Shown here: piece by piece, positions 12,409-23,539 of the stretch
Position numbering within the stretch: position 1 is the first letter of the stretch
How the letters are laid out: every line of letters begins with the position of its first letter
Source: Nageia nagi
Taxonomy: Eukaryota; Pinophyta
Length of the DNA stretch: 64,000 nt
Reading direction: 5' to 3'
NCBI GenBank assembly: GCA_050084985.1
Contig: JBITNC010000001.1
Coordinates: forward strand, 115,568,001 to 115,632,000
Notes under the pieces: generated by a model
Databases searched by the model: none
Told to the model about the DNA's origin: nothing
Seen by the model: only the letters and a program-made list of their open reading frames with translations
Program-made: the position numbers and the translations under genes

Positions 12409-12892
12409 TGATGCACGCGTTGCCGGGGCCATAACTTTTGATCGGAATGTCGTTTTGCTCCAAATTTTTAACCGTAGCCTCGTGAAGATTTTCTGAATAT
12501 GGCAATTCACTAGAATTGCCATACCCAAAAAATGATATTTTTAAGACTGATTCATCCATCTAAGGTCCTAAAAATAGGCTTTTTTAAGAGCACTTCCGAT
12601 TTTTAGGCTTTTTTGCATGTTGCGGCTTTAATAACTCTTGTTTTTCTTTTAGTTAAGGGCTGGTATTTTAGATAATGCTTAATTCGTGTAAGAGGGATGC
12701 GCATGCAAATTTTGGGCGCAATCTGACTCATTTTGATTTTTTAGCCTTTTTGTTGCTATTTAAAAAGGATTGTATTCTCTTGGAGAAGGTGGTGGATTCA
12801 GGAATAAGAAGAGTATTTGGTCCAGATTTCTTCTGTATATTCTGTGATTGGATTTCAATTTCTATTTTCCTTTTACAGCTGAATTCACATCA
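12409..12892 (+). repeat. 5' LTR of nested chromovirus
   Basis: 484 bases, TGATG...CATCA. It differs from the 3' LTR by about 11 substitutions and two single-base indels, nearly all in the first 240 bases. A candidate TATA box (TATTTAAAA, 12757-12765) lies about two thirds into it. The open frame at 12675-12995 starts inside the LTR and is not a gene. Confidence 0.95.
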
Positions 12893-12894
12893 TT

Positions 12895-12907
12895 TGGTAT
12901 CGGAGCC
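12895..12907 (+). promoter_or_regulatory. Primer binding site of nested element
   Basis: TGGTATCGGAGCC, two bases after the LTR end, matches the tRNA-iMet-complementary site with one clear change. Confidence 0.88.
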
Positions 12908-12916
12908 AAGGAGAAG

Positions 12917-14100
12917 ATGCCGCCTAGGAGACAAGGTAGAGGTGTCGGTAGGGGCGTCGGTAGAGGAGTCGGTAGGGGTATCGACAGAGGTGTAGCTGAT
13001 GCGTATGCCCATATGAATCGGTAGATAGAGGACCTACATGCCGAAGTTGCCCGATTGATCAGTGTAATTAATCACATGGGGGGGAGGATACCCCATGTGT
13101 GCCCGCATCCAGGATCTGATAGTGAGAGCCTGTTTGGGGAAGAGGACTCTGGCGTTGAGGAGGAAGGAGAACCGACACGTCCAGAAGAAGCTGAGCAAGG
13201 CTTTGAAAATCGATTAATCCAAGCCTTGGAGGGGCTAAAGGGAAATCAATATGGGATCAAGATTGAAGTTCCTGAGTATGCTGGTGGGTTGAAACCAGAG
13301 GAGTTGATTGACTGGGTTAATAGCCTAGAGAAGTATTTTGAATGGGGAAACCTTACAGAGGATAAGAAGGTGAAGCTTGCATGCACGAAGTTGAAGGGAC
13401 ATGCATTGATCTGGTGGGATCATTTACAAAAATCTCGACAACAGAAGGGAAAAGAGAAGATCAGAGCTTGGGCAAAGATGAAAAAAAATTAGAAGAAAAG
13501 TTTATTCCTATAGACTATTCCTAGACCTTATTTCGGAGGTTCCAGAACCTTCGACAGAGAGACCAAAGCATCGAAGATTACACCAATGAGTTCTATAAAT
13601 TATCCATTCGGGTAGAACATAAGGAGATAGACCAACAGAGAGCTGCAAGGTATGTGAATGGTCTAAGTTATTCTATTCAGGATGAGATAAGTATGCATCG
13701 CACTCTTACTGTAGAGGATGCATATCAAATGGCTTTGAAGGCTGAGGAGAAGCTTACGAGATGTAACAGAGGGGGAAAGAAAGGGTTAACACCTCTTCAA
13801 ATAGAGGGCGAGGTGGATCTAACTTCGCAAGGGGTGAATCTTCGATGATTGGGAAAAAGGAGGATCAGGCAGGATAGAGCCAAGACACCCCCAAAGAGGA
13901 AGAGGATATCCAAGAGGAAGAGGTAACGGTGGAAGAATAGGAAGTGGACTGGGGAAACCATTCATCTGTTACAGCTGTGGAGAAGAAGGGCATAAAGCAT
14001 CTGAATGTCCTCATTATGATGCAGAGGAGAGGGGTCAGCCAGGGTGCATTAGTTGAAGAAGAAGAAGAGGAAGAGATTGAGACTGAAGTTGCTGTAGACA
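12917..14100 (+). pseudogene. Gag relic of nested chromovirus
   Basis: The likely start is the ATG at 12917, ten bases after the primer site. It gives an N-terminus rich in Arg and Gly (MPPRRQGRGVGRG). A TAG stop at 13022-13024 interrupts the frame, which then stays open to 13492 and includes acidic repeats and the Gag core (NSLEKYFEWGNL, CTKLKGHALIWWDHL). An A8 run at 13481-13488 marks a frameshift. Gag resumes at about 13500-13848 with YSIQDEIS and AEEKLTR. A complete zinc knuckle, C-X2-C-X4-H-X4-C, is at 13967-14008 with all four ligands present. It would coat element RNA. Confidence 0.9.
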
Positions 14101-14113
14101 CGGGTGAAACCTC

Positions 14114-14701
14114 ATGATAAGAAGGACCCTTACTGTTCCTGAGAAAGTAAGCATGCAGGAAGGGGATAAGAAGGACTCTTGGTTGTGTAATAACATTTTC
14201 CGCACAAGATGCACTTCAGGAGGAAAGGTGTGTAACATGGTCATTGATGGAGGGAGTTGTGAAAATTTGGTCTCTGATGTCATGGTGGATAAGTTACAGT
14301 TAAAATGTGAGGCCCATCCAACCCCTTATCGTGTTTCCTGGATTAAGAAAAAGAATACAGTGACTGTTGATAAGAGGTGTTTAGTAAGCTTTTCCATTGG
14401 GAAGGCATACAAGGATATTGTATGGTGTGATGTGATTCCGATGGATGCATGTCATATTCTGTTAGGAAGGCCATGGCAGTATGATAGAGATTCAGAACAT
14501 AATGGGAAAAAAAATACTCACACATTCTGGAAGGATGGTGTAAAGATAGTTTTGGTACCCATGAAGGAGGAGGGGCCAAGTGAGAGCTTATTAGCAACAA
14601 AGGAGTTTCTTGTAGAAATTAAGGGTGCTAGCTTCTGTTATGCCTTAATAGCAAAAAAGAGTAGAAGAAGGGGAAGTAGTTATACCCACAGTAGTAGCTA
14701 A
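14114..14701 (+). pseudogene. Protease of nested chromovirus
   Basis: An open stretch of 195 codons carries the retropepsin active site as VIDGGSCENLVS (about residues 43-54), then a segment typical of the family, and the flap-end motif HILLGRPWQYDRD near residues 113-125. Active-site Asp-Gly-Gly replaces the more common Asp-Ser-Gly, as is usual in CRM/Reina-type elements. The domain itself is intact, but it lies downstream of Gag frameshifts and joins RT through another frameshift near 14660-14760. Confidence 0.9.
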
Positions 14702-14754
14702 ATTGCTACGAGAGTATGAGGATGTCACACCAGAGGAGTTGCCAGATGGGTTAC

Positions 14755-15480
14755 CACCAAAGAGGGATATCCAACATCACATGGACCTGATCCAGGATCA
14801 GTTCTTCCGAATCAGGCTGCCTATCGATTGAATCCCACGCAGAATGCAGAGTTGAGTAGGCAAGTGACCAAGCTGATATAGAAGGGATTAATTCGGGAGA
14901 GTATGAGCCCATGTGCAACTCCAGCCTATTAACCCCAAAGAAAGATGGGTCATGGTGGATGTGTGTAGACAGTAGAGCCATCAACAAGATCACAATAAAG
15001 TATCGATACCCAATGCCAAGGGTTGATGACATGATGGATGAATTAGCTGGTGCTCAATACTTCAGTAAAATTAATTTGCGAAGTGGCTACTACCAGATCA
15101 GAATTTGAGAAGGTGATGAATTGAAGACAGCTTTTAAGACAAATGATGGATTGTACGAGTGGATGGTGATGCCCTTTGGGTTATCTAATGCACCTAGTAC
15201 ATTCATGCGATTGATGAATAGAGTTCTGCGAGAATATAATGGTAAGTTTGTAGTTGTATATTTTGATGATATTTTGATTTATAGCAAAGTGGAGGAAGAG
15301 CATTTGTTCCACTTAAGATTGGTCTTAGATGTGCTAGGAAGGAGAAATTGTATGTGAACCTGAAGAAATGTAGATTTCTTCAGAATAGTCTAGTATTTTT
15401 GGGATTTGTAATCTCAAGAGATGGCATGCGAATGGATGATGAGAAAGTGAGGGTACTTTTGGAATGGCCTACTCCATGAA
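14755..15480 (+). pseudogene. Reverse transcriptase of nested chromovirus
   Basis: The segment after several stops is open from 14911: [50 protein letters not shown] at 15106-15108 interrupts it, and the same frame resumes at 15109 with [27 protein letters not shown] and the catalytic box YFDD at 15259-15270. The TGA sits where an Arg CGA codon is expected. A second TGA near 15478-15480, just before the RNase H connection, has the same look. Core catalytic residues are present, so the damage is mainly nonsense and frame changes. Confidence 0.92.
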
Positions 15481-15482
15481 CT

Positions 15483-16040
15483 ATGACAGAGGTGAGGAGC
15501 TTCCATGGGCTAGCTTCTTTTTATAGAAAGTTTATTAGGAACTTCAGTAGTATAGCTGCCCCAATAATTGAATGCACAAAGGGGAAGGATTTTGTATGGA
15601 CCAAGGTAGCAGGAGAGAGTTTTGAGATCCTGAAGAAGAAGGTGTCAGAAGCCCCTGTTCTAGTGTTACCAGATTTCAACAAGGTCTTTGAGGTTGATTG
15701 TGATGCATCTTTTGTTGGAATTGGAGGTGTGTTGAGTCAGGAGGGCAGACCCCTTGCATTCTTTAGTGAGAGCTGAATGATGCCCGAAAAAAACTATTCT
15801 ACATATGATGTGGAGTTTTATGCGATTGTGCAAGCACTGCAGCATTGGAGGCACTACTTAATTTCAAAGGAGTTTGTGTTGTTTACTGATCATGAAGCAT
15901 TGAGGTATGTTAACTCTCAGAAAATGTTGAATGGTAGACATGCAAAGTGGGTTTCTTTTCTGCAACAGTATACATTTGTTTTGAAGCACAAGTTTGGTAA
16001 GCAAAATAAGGTTGCTGATGCATTGAGTAGGAGAGTCTTA
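15483..16040 (+). pseudogene. RNase H of nested chromovirus
   Basis: The connection segment opens with [17 protein letters not shown]. RNase H follows with [16 protein letters not shown] near 15693, YSTYDVEFYAIVQAL near 15794, FTDHEALRY near 15880 and the closing NKVADALSRR near 16007-16034. Two nearby single-base changes around 15770-15790 shift the frame out and back, giving one local stop at 15774-15776. Catalytic acidic residues in the DAS and TDH motifs remain. Confidence 0.9.
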
Positions 16041-16059
16041 TTACTGACCACTATGGAAA

Positions 16060-17290
16060 ATCAGGTGGTGGGGTTTGAGCAAATCAAAGAGATGTACGAT
16101 TCTGATGTAGATTTTGAGAACATTGTGCAGCAATGTAAGAACCCAGTAGAGGGTGAGTCTCACACAAATTTTGATGAATATTTTCTTCAGAATGGTTACC
16201 TATTTAAAGGTAATCGATTGTGCATTCCCAATGGCTCTATGCAGGAGAACATCTTGCGGAATTGCATAGTGGAGGTCTGGCTGGTCATTTTGGAGTAGCC
16301 AAAACTATGACTCTTATAGCAGAGAAGTATTATTGGCCAAAGATGAAGAGATATGTGGTTCGATTTGTCTCTAGATGCAGGGTGTGCCAGACAGCTAAGG
16401 GCCATGCACAGAATACAGGGCTGTACATGCCACTCTGATTCCTACAGGCCCTTGGATCGATTTGAGCATGGATTTTGTGCTAGGGCTTCCCAAGACCCAA
16501 CGAGGTAAGGATTCCATTTTTGTTGTGGTGGATAGGTTTTTCAAAATGGCACATTTCCTTCCTTGTCTGAAAACTAATGATGCTACGAAGATTGCAGTCT
16601 TATTTTTTGATGAGGTTGTGCGGTTGCATGGTGTTCCTAAGACTATTACTTTGATCGAGATTCTAAGTTCTTGGGCCATTTTTGGAGGACATTATGGCAG
16701 AAGTTGAATACCAAACTACAGTTCAGTAGTGCCTATCATCCATAGATCGATGGCCAAACTGAGGTGGTAAACAGAAGCTTGGGAAATCTTTTACGATGCA
16801 TAGTTGGGGATAAGCCAAAGCAGTGGGATCTAGCCTTATCGCAAGCTGAATTTGCATATAATAGCTCTGTGAATCGGTCAACAGGTAAATCCCCTTTTCA
16901 AATAGTTTATGGTCAAAATCCTAGAGGTGTTTTGGATCTGGTTAAGCTACCAATGGGAGAACAAGTTAGTGATGAGGCAGAAGCCTTTGCTGAGCATATA
17001 CACGAAGTGCAAGAATCAGTGAAAGCCAAATTACAAAATAGTAATGCTCAGTATAAGACAACTGTTGATGCACATAGGAGGGTGAAAGTGTTTATAGAAG
17101 GTGATTTGGTCATGGTACATCTTTGAAAGGAAAGATTTCCTAAAGGGACATATAACAAACTGAAGCTTAAGAAGATTGGGCCCTGCAAGATTCTGAAGAA
17201 AATCAATGATAATGCTTATAGAGTTGAATTGCCTGATGATTTTGATATCTCCCCAGTTTTTAATGTTTCTGATTTATTTCAGTATTTTGG
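16060..17290 (+). pseudogene. Integrase of nested chromovirus
   Basis: The N-terminal zinc region is split by a frameshift but shows LHSGGLAGHFGVAKT (16257-16305) and CRVC (16378-16389). The core starts with [10 protein letters not shown], first catalytic Asp at 16471-16473. The block carrying the second Asp (DRDSKF) lies around 16650 but a frameshift places it out of frame with its neighbours. The DGQTE block follows a TAG at about 16743, and an open stretch runs 16764-17126 (AEFAYNSSVNRSTGKSPF). A TGA at 17124-17126 again falls where CGA is expected. The C-terminal module KKIGPCKIL near 17170 is a GPY/F variant with Cys. Confidence 0.9.
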
Positions 17291-17359
17291 TAATCTGGAG
17301 GATGATGGCTTACAAGATACAGTGGATTGGGTTCAACAGATTCCCAATAAAAAAAAAGA

Positions 17360-17563
17360 TTGCGTAGCCGTATACTTGATAAGAGGGTTACCACTACACG
17401 GCATGGGAACTACAACAGATATTTGGTTCAATGGGAGGGACTACCACAATCATCTAATACTTGGGTTTCAGAGTCAGAGTTACAGAAGATTGATAACCAA
17501 AAGCTTCAGGAATTTCAATCAGTTGAACTCGCAGGAGCTGAGTTCTTTTTCACCAGAGGAGAA
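17360..17563 (+). pseudogene. Chromodomain of nested chromovirus
   Basis: The last domain of pol reads [16 protein letters not shown], then [21 protein letters not shown], ending EFFFTRGE at the purine tract. The Y-L-V-Q-W-E-G-L and T-W positions are the chromodomain signature. Chromodomains steer element integration through chromatin binding. The frame is open but is separated from integrase by a frameshift in an A-run near 17350. The end of the protein overlaps the purine tract, as is common in chromoviruses. Confidence 0.88.
17555..17563 (+). promoter_or_regulatory. Polypurine tract of nested element
   Basis: AGAGGAGAA immediately before the 3' LTR; the expected plus-strand primer site. 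Confidence 0.85.
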
Positions 17564-18047
17564 TGATGCATGCGTTGCGGGGCCGTAACTTTTGATCCGG
17601 ATGTCGTTTTGCTCCAAATTTTTAACCGTAGCCTCCTGAAGATTTTCTGAATATGGCAGTTCACTAGAACTACCATACCCAAAAAATGATATTTTTAAGA
17701 CCTAATTCATCCATCTAAGGTCCTAAAAATAGGCTTTTTTAAGAGCACTTCCGATTTTTAGGCTTTTTTGCATGTTGCGACTTTAATAACTCTTGTTTTT
17801 CTTTTAGTTAAGGGCTGGTATTTTAGATAATGCTTAATTCGTGTAAGAGGGATGCGCATGCAAATTTTGGGCACAATCTGACTCATTTTGATTTTTTAGC
17901 CTTTTTGTTGCTATTTAAAAAGGATTGTATTCTCTTGGAGAAGGTGGTGGATTCAGGAATAAGAAGAGTATTTGGTCCAGATTTCTTCTGTATATTCTGT
18001 GATTGGATTTCAATTTCTATTTTCCTTTTACAGCTGAATTCACATCA
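17564..18047 (+). repeat. 3' LTR of nested chromovirus
   Basis: 484 bases, paired with 12409-12892, followed by the target duplication AAAGG. A TATA-like TATTTAAAA is at 17912-17920. The open frame at 17830-18120 runs out of this LTR into the host integrase and is a chance fusion. Confidence 0.95.
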
Positions 18048-18052
18048 AAAGG

Positions 18053-18860
18053 TGAAGGTGGAATATCAACATCTAGGTGGATATTTGTATCTACATGACA
18101 TCCCTACATACATATGGTAAGTAAATTTGATGGACTAACTTATTTGTTTTTCAAAAGTAAGTTCCTTCATGACTCAATTTTTGTAGTGATTCATAAATTG
18201 ACCAAGGTAGCACATTTTATACCTAAAAACACTACTGAAAATGCCCCTATAGTGGAAAATAAGTTTTCGCATGAAATCTTCAATTTTCATGGATTTGTTA
18301 AGGAGATAATCTTAGATAGGGATTCAAAGTTCACCTTCATCTTTAGAAAATCATTACATGAGGCATTGGGAACAAAATTGAATATGAGTTCAGTATATCA
18401 CTAGAAATAGATGGGGAGATTGAATGAGTGAGTAGATTTGTTTAGGATATGCTCATAATGGGAATACTACCTCTATTTAGTCAAATTTGCCTATAATAAT
18501 GGATACCATTAATCCATATGAATGGTCGCTTTCAAGGCTCTTTACGGAAGGAGATGCAAAACTCATTTATCTTGGGACAATTGGGAGGATTGGATGATGA
18601 TCCAACTGGAAATGTTAAAATAAATGAAAGAGCTACTTAATCCAATCCGATGAAAGCTCAAGGAAGTTATCGATTGAAAAAGAGTTATGTTGATCTTAAG
18701 AGAACTCCTCAAGAATTTTTTATGGTTGAAAAAGTATTTTTATGAGTTTAACCCCTAAAAATTGCCATAAAATCTAACAAATTGGATCCCAAGTTTGTTG
18801 TTCCTTTTGTAATAGTTGAGAAGAAGAGTCTAGTTACCTACAAACTTTCTTTGCCACCAA
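18053..18860 (+). pseudogene. Integrase core of copy 1, resumed after nested insertion
   Basis: Directly after the target duplication the host integrase continues: the VKVEYQHLGG block, then an open stretch at 18114-18404 with DSIFVVIHKLTKVAHFIP and DRDSKFTF, which keeps the second catalytic Asp. The region of the first Asp near 18130 is disturbed. Downstream, the E-containing block near 18410 carries stops, and a remnant of the YNNGYH segment is seen near 18490. This confirms that the nested element split one gene and did not land between two. Confidence 0.85.
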
Positions 18861-19110
18861 GTTTGTCAAAAATAGATGATGCCTTCATGTCTCTCTTTTA
18901 AGAAAATATGTTGCTAACACATCTCGTGTGTCAGATTTTTTATTTGTAAATGTCAAACCCTCATGTTGTTGAAGTTCTCCTTATTAGGATACTAGCTTTT
19001 AGAATTAGGAAATTAAGAAGTCGAGAGAATGAATTTCTAGTCCAATGGGACAAGTATTATGAATCATCTTCTTCTTGGGAAGATGAATCTACTGTGAGAA
19101 AATAATTATG
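18861..19110 (+). pseudogene. Chromodomain end of copy 1
   Basis: Remnant of the SLL-KYVA segment followed by the chromodomain tail (RILAFRI-KLRS, then FLVQWDKYYESSSSWEDEST near 19035-19095). Frames change at least once between the integrase GPY/F module near 18790 and this tail. It ends about 80 bases before the purine tract, as in copies 0 and 2. Confidence 0.75.
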
Positions 19111-19169
19111 TAAAATATTATCAAAAATTTATGATTTGTATGGAAGACATAGGGGACTATTTTCCTTTT

Positions 19170-19182
19170 AAGGGGGGTAGTA
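19170..19182 (+). promoter_or_regulatory. Polypurine tract, copy 1
   Basis: AAGGGGGGTAGTA directly before the TGTAACAACCC start of LTR2. It is less decayed than the copy 0 tract. Confidence 0.82.
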
Positions 19183-20017
19183 TGTAACAACCCATCCAAT
19201 TACACTTATTAAGACTCAAATATCATCAAGAATTCAAATGTGATTAAGATTTCATTATGTTATGAGATGAGTAATTTTTAGTGGATATATGCAATATTTG
19301 TGTCAATTTGATGCTACCTTTGAGATTTTATGACATAGCTTATAGGTTAACTCAAGATGAAGAGTTAGGTTAAAGACCAACGACCAAGGGTGAGTTGGTT
19401 ATAGGAATGGATTGATAAGAGTGAGGAAATGATTGGCGTTAATTTGCTAATAGCTAATAAGACCTTCATAGATTATATAGATGCATAACATACATATCAT
19501 AATTGTGGTGTATAATACTTGATTTTGATGATACTTTTGTATGTGTGCATGTGCAATAATAAATCTACCTTGCATTATGAGTGGTCTCTGTAGGTAAAGA
19601 TGTGCATAAAAATAAGACATACATTTTAATATTTGAATTAGAAATAAATTAACTATTTGCAAAGAATATTCCAATTATTGAATTCAAATTTTAACCAAGG
19701 AATATTGGTGAAATTACTAAAACTTAAAAATTAGGGGTTAAAATATTTATTTATCTTTTATTGATGGTTGCATGGTTATTTTGGCACATTGCAAAGATAA
19801 TTGAGTTATCTCCCCCACACAAATTGTTTTCTTTTGTTAAGTGTAAAATGATTGATAATTTTTTTTTTTATTTCTTTATGGAAGGTGTGTAATTATTTTG
19901 GATGATATAGGGATATGGCCAAAACCCTCTCAAAAAAAATAATCCTGCACCTCACATGCAAAGTAGATGCATCGAACAAATAGTATTTGTTTTTTATGGA
20001 TCCTACTACCCTTAGAC

Positions 20018-20025
20018 TATAAATA
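20018..20025 (+). promoter_or_regulatory. TATA box of LTR2
   Basis: TATAAATA, 835 bases into the LTR, followed by the same C/T-rich stretch (CACTTCACACTTCTC) seen in LTR1. Confidence 0.68.
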
Positions 20026-22015
20026 TCTAAATGGGTGACCATTGAAAATACACTTCACACTTCTCTTTTATCTCAAATTGATCTAGGAGGACATGAAGAT
20101 AGGAATCTTCTGTTTTCAAGTTTAGATTCCCTCCTAACATTTTAGATACTAATGTTAGAATGATAGACAAGTATTTGAATTTTAGTTAATAGTTTTTATA
20201 GTATATGTGAATATTTGTCATAGTATTATTGAAGAATTTGGTTCTTAATGGCTTTACATTAGTTGTGTTTTGAAAATCATATCAAATGTTTCTTTGCATG
20301 TGATTATTGGTACACTTTGTCTATTTGTAATTGAATAAGAGTAAATTCTTTATTTTAAACTAAGTATTGCGTGTATATGGGAAGTCACGAGTCTTGCATT
20401 ATGTGATAGACCAAATAAAAAATAAATAAAGAAAAAGGGAATATACATGACTAGTCTATGACTTCATGTGCGCTACGTCGTATGGCCTTTTTGCTCCACT
20501 CATTGACCCTTTTTGAATAACCAGAAATCAATGCAATGGATAGTAGATTTTAATGTTACATACTTTTCGCCTATTCTGAATTTGAAGTAGTGTTTCAGTA
20601 GGCATTTTATTTGAGATCAAGGAAATGCCTTTGATAAGGTATTTCAAGTAAATTGTATAGGTGCATACTCTTCTAAAATAGCATTTCAGTAGGCAACCTT
20701 TCTAGCATGCCTTTCTGTGTTTATACTTCGCCCGTTGGATCCATAAATACACATTCGATGAGGTAATTTGCTCACACATGCCGTGTACCTATTCTGGGCC
20801 TATCACTTATCGAATTATACGATATTTGAGACTCCATTTCAGTAAGAAGTCTGTCAACCATTCGCCTTGTGTCTACGACCAATGAGTATACGCAATAAAG
20901 CCTTTTTCAAAAATAATTCATGGACCCTTATAATGTATCCATTTTGTGCATACCCAGGCGATCCGTAGGCCTAACCAATAGAGTTGTATATGAGAGAGGT
21001 GGCATTCTTCACAAGCTTCCTTCACTTATTTATCGGATCGTATTGATCTCTACGAGACCTTAGGAAATATTTTGAAGTGGCATTTTATTAAAAATATTAC
21101 GGTTCTACTCAACGTATCCAGAATCGTTTTTGAAGTCATAATTCACATAGCGCTCTCAACACATCTATTTTTGAATAAATCATATATTCATTGCAGAGCA
21201 ATGAGGTGTATGCTTAAGCTATACAAAAATCATATGACTACTCTATGTATTTCCTACGATTTTGAAAGTAGATAGATAAGGCATTCGCAAGCTAGCGCCT
21301 AACATAGGGCTACGTTATGAGACATTTTTCCTATAAATCTCCAGCATTCGAATAACATCCATTAGAGGATACCCAAAACCATTTCATTGGAATCAATGGG
21401 ACTCCATAAATCACAAAGCCTCCCACTAAAAATATGAGTTTACAATGAATAGAATAAAGTGAATTTTAATTAAGTATTATGAATTACTTTTGAGATTAAT
21501 TATTGCTGACTATGATTGAAGCAAGGGTGTAATAGTTTCTACTATTTGATGGAAAATATATTAAATTATATGATTTTTTTTTACGAGGAGTACAATTGAC
21601 ATGTTAACCTAAAATTGAGGAAGGGAGGTCATTCTAGAGGAACATAAAACCTCTTGAAATCTTTAAAAAAGGGAATTTGATCTTGTTGAAATGGATTATG
21701 ATGCATTTAGAGTGAGAAGTATTTTGGTCAAAGGATGTCATGATTCTCAATACTAACAAGCCATTCCTAGTACTGAATATCAATGAACCTTGGATCCTTG
21801 GAAGATTTTGAGAGATAAAGATGGCAAGGAGTTACAATGAAGATGTAAGGGTTCCACTTCTCATAATGTATAAATTAGGGTTACCCTACATTTTGTAAGA
21901 TTTGAACCTTCATGTATGAAATAGGATTGTGATGAATCTATTTATATCCATAAAGAAAGCCTATGGATGATATGTAAACCTAGTGATCTTAAATGTGTAT
22001 TTGATGTATCGCTTT

Positions 22016-22017
<2 letters not shown>

Positions 22018-22057
<40 letters not shown>

Positions 22058-22066
22058 ATATATATT
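22018..22066. repeat. TA microsatellite in LTR2
   Basis: About 49 bases of alternating A/T with one interruption near 22046, at the place homologous to the LTR1 repeat at 7354-7390. Confidence 0.9.
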
Positions 22067-23505
22067 TGGAATGAAACATTAGAATTTGAATCGAAGAAAG
22101 GCTTGTCATATGATTTAAGTAATTCAAGGAAGAATTGCTATGCTCATAAAGAATGACTATCATAATAAGGTATGAAATAAAATAATAGCTATGAATGTAA
22201 TTACGAATAAAATTCTAATATCATTAGACAAAATTCTAAGCTATGAATGTACCTCATATTATATATATCGACTCAATAAGGAGAAAGGATATCTAATATG
22301 AAGATGGATAATAAATAGGATAACATAATGAGTACTTAAACACTTGTAAATGGATCAAGTAGGATAGCCTAGTGTCGATATGATATGATTTAGAAAAACT
22401 ATAGATAAAGAATGGAAAGAGATATATGCTTGATAACCCATATTAAGTGTCACATACTAGTAGGATGATGGTATAAAACTTATGAATTGCTTGGATATCA
22501 TAATCTAGCAAATATGTTGTTAATAATAATCACATCAAGGCATTATAAAATAATATTAATATGTCCATAACCCCATAAAATGAATAATTATCTCGAAGAA
22601 TATTACTTGGCTTGAATAATGAGGTTTGAATGTAAACATTAAGGATGACCTAGATTAGGTGATAAACCCTAGAAAGGTAACATCTTAATACTTGATACAA
22701 GTATAAGACCTATAAACCCTAATAACTGATTCAAGATCAATTATTTCTAGGATTAATAAGACATGGGGTGGTCTTATTTTATAACCTTGCTTGTAACTTA
22801 TTAGAATATGGAAATGACTTGAGGGTATTTTCCCAATACCCATGGGTCCCCATGATATAGACATGGGAATGCCAGATTCCATGGTTAGCCTAGTTGATAG
22901 ATATGAGAAGGCTAGTGTCTCAAATCCTTGATAGTATGTCAAATGAAGAGAGCAATTGATAAAATTATTGTTACCATATGAGGGTAATTAGTTATCGTAC
23001 TACTTGTTGTAGAAAATAGGAGTATGATTACTATTCCATAGGTGATGATGCTTACCTACTCATAAGGAAGTTTTCCTAAGATAATCTATCTACTCTAATA
23101 AATCAAAGGATTATCATCAAAAGAAGATGCATAATGTAGTGGATATGAGTTCTCTTAGGTGATATGGACCCCAAGCATAAACGTATTAGGTCATGATTAG
23201 AATGTCTATTGCACAGTTCATGAGAAGACATGGTGGGGTCACTTATGAGACATCTCCCAATGGGATGAGTGTTGTGGGGTGAACACCAAAAGGAATTTGT
23301 TTATGGTTAAATAATCTAGATTTGGCCAATCTTGCAGTGTGATTGCTAACTAGCTAGAAGCATTGATATGCTCATATGGATCAACTTGTCCATTTCAAGA
23401 TTATTCAAGTGATTAAACTAATAAAAAAATAGGTCTAAAATTTTAGGGTTTGTGATGTTAGTAAAAGGTGAAAATGTTATCATGAAATAGGTTGTAGCAC
23501 TATAG

Positions 23506-23517
23506 TGGTATCAAAGC
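23506..23517 (+). promoter_or_regulatory. Primer binding site, copy 2 (tRNA-iMet type)
   Basis: TGGTATCAAAGC, close to the plant initiator-Met-tRNA complement. Its position shows that the true LTR extends to 23499 and is over 4 kb long. Confidence 0.85.
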
Positions 23518-23539
23518 ATCAAGTTCAAACTCTCGGGCC

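Larger units (their letters stand above)
12409..18047 (+). mobile_element. Nested chromovirus, 5639 bp, with 5-bp target duplication
   Basis: A complete LTR retrotransposon inserted into the integrase region of array copy 1. Its LTRs are 484 bases each (12409-12892 and 17564-18047), begin TGATG and end CATCA. The target duplication AAAGG is exact at 12404-12408 and 18048-18052, and the empty site can be recognised in copy 2 near 27097. Order is Gag, protease, RT, RNase H, integrase, chromodomain, in the same sense as the host. The protease motif IDGGSCEN and HILLGRPW, the short LTRs and the chromodomain point to the CRM/Reina side of the chromoviruses. It is visibly more GC-rich than its surroundings and less mutated. 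Stops and frameshifts make it inactive. Confidence 0.95.
19183..23499 (+). repeat. LTR2, about 4.32 kb, shared by copies 1 and 2
   Basis: It runs from TGTAACAACCC to ...GTAGCA, six bases before the best-preserved primer site of the array. It is shorter than LTR1 and LTR3 mainly because of a 399-base deletion at 22676-22681 relative to LTR1 (8016-8414), with the four bases GTAA shared at the junction. It contains a TATA box at 20018, an internal TGTTACA at 20554-20560 and an expanded TA repeat at 22018-22066. Confidence 0.85.

Noticed and set aside
12675-12995. 106-codon opening starting in the nested 5' LTR
   Set aside because: The same opening starts in the 3' LTR at 17830 and ends in unrelated sequence; it is LTR sequence running into the primer site and Gag leader.
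17830-18120. Apparent fusion protein from nested LTR into host integrase
   Set aside because: It joins a non-coding LTR to the split integrase across the insertion point; there is no start context and no family precedent.
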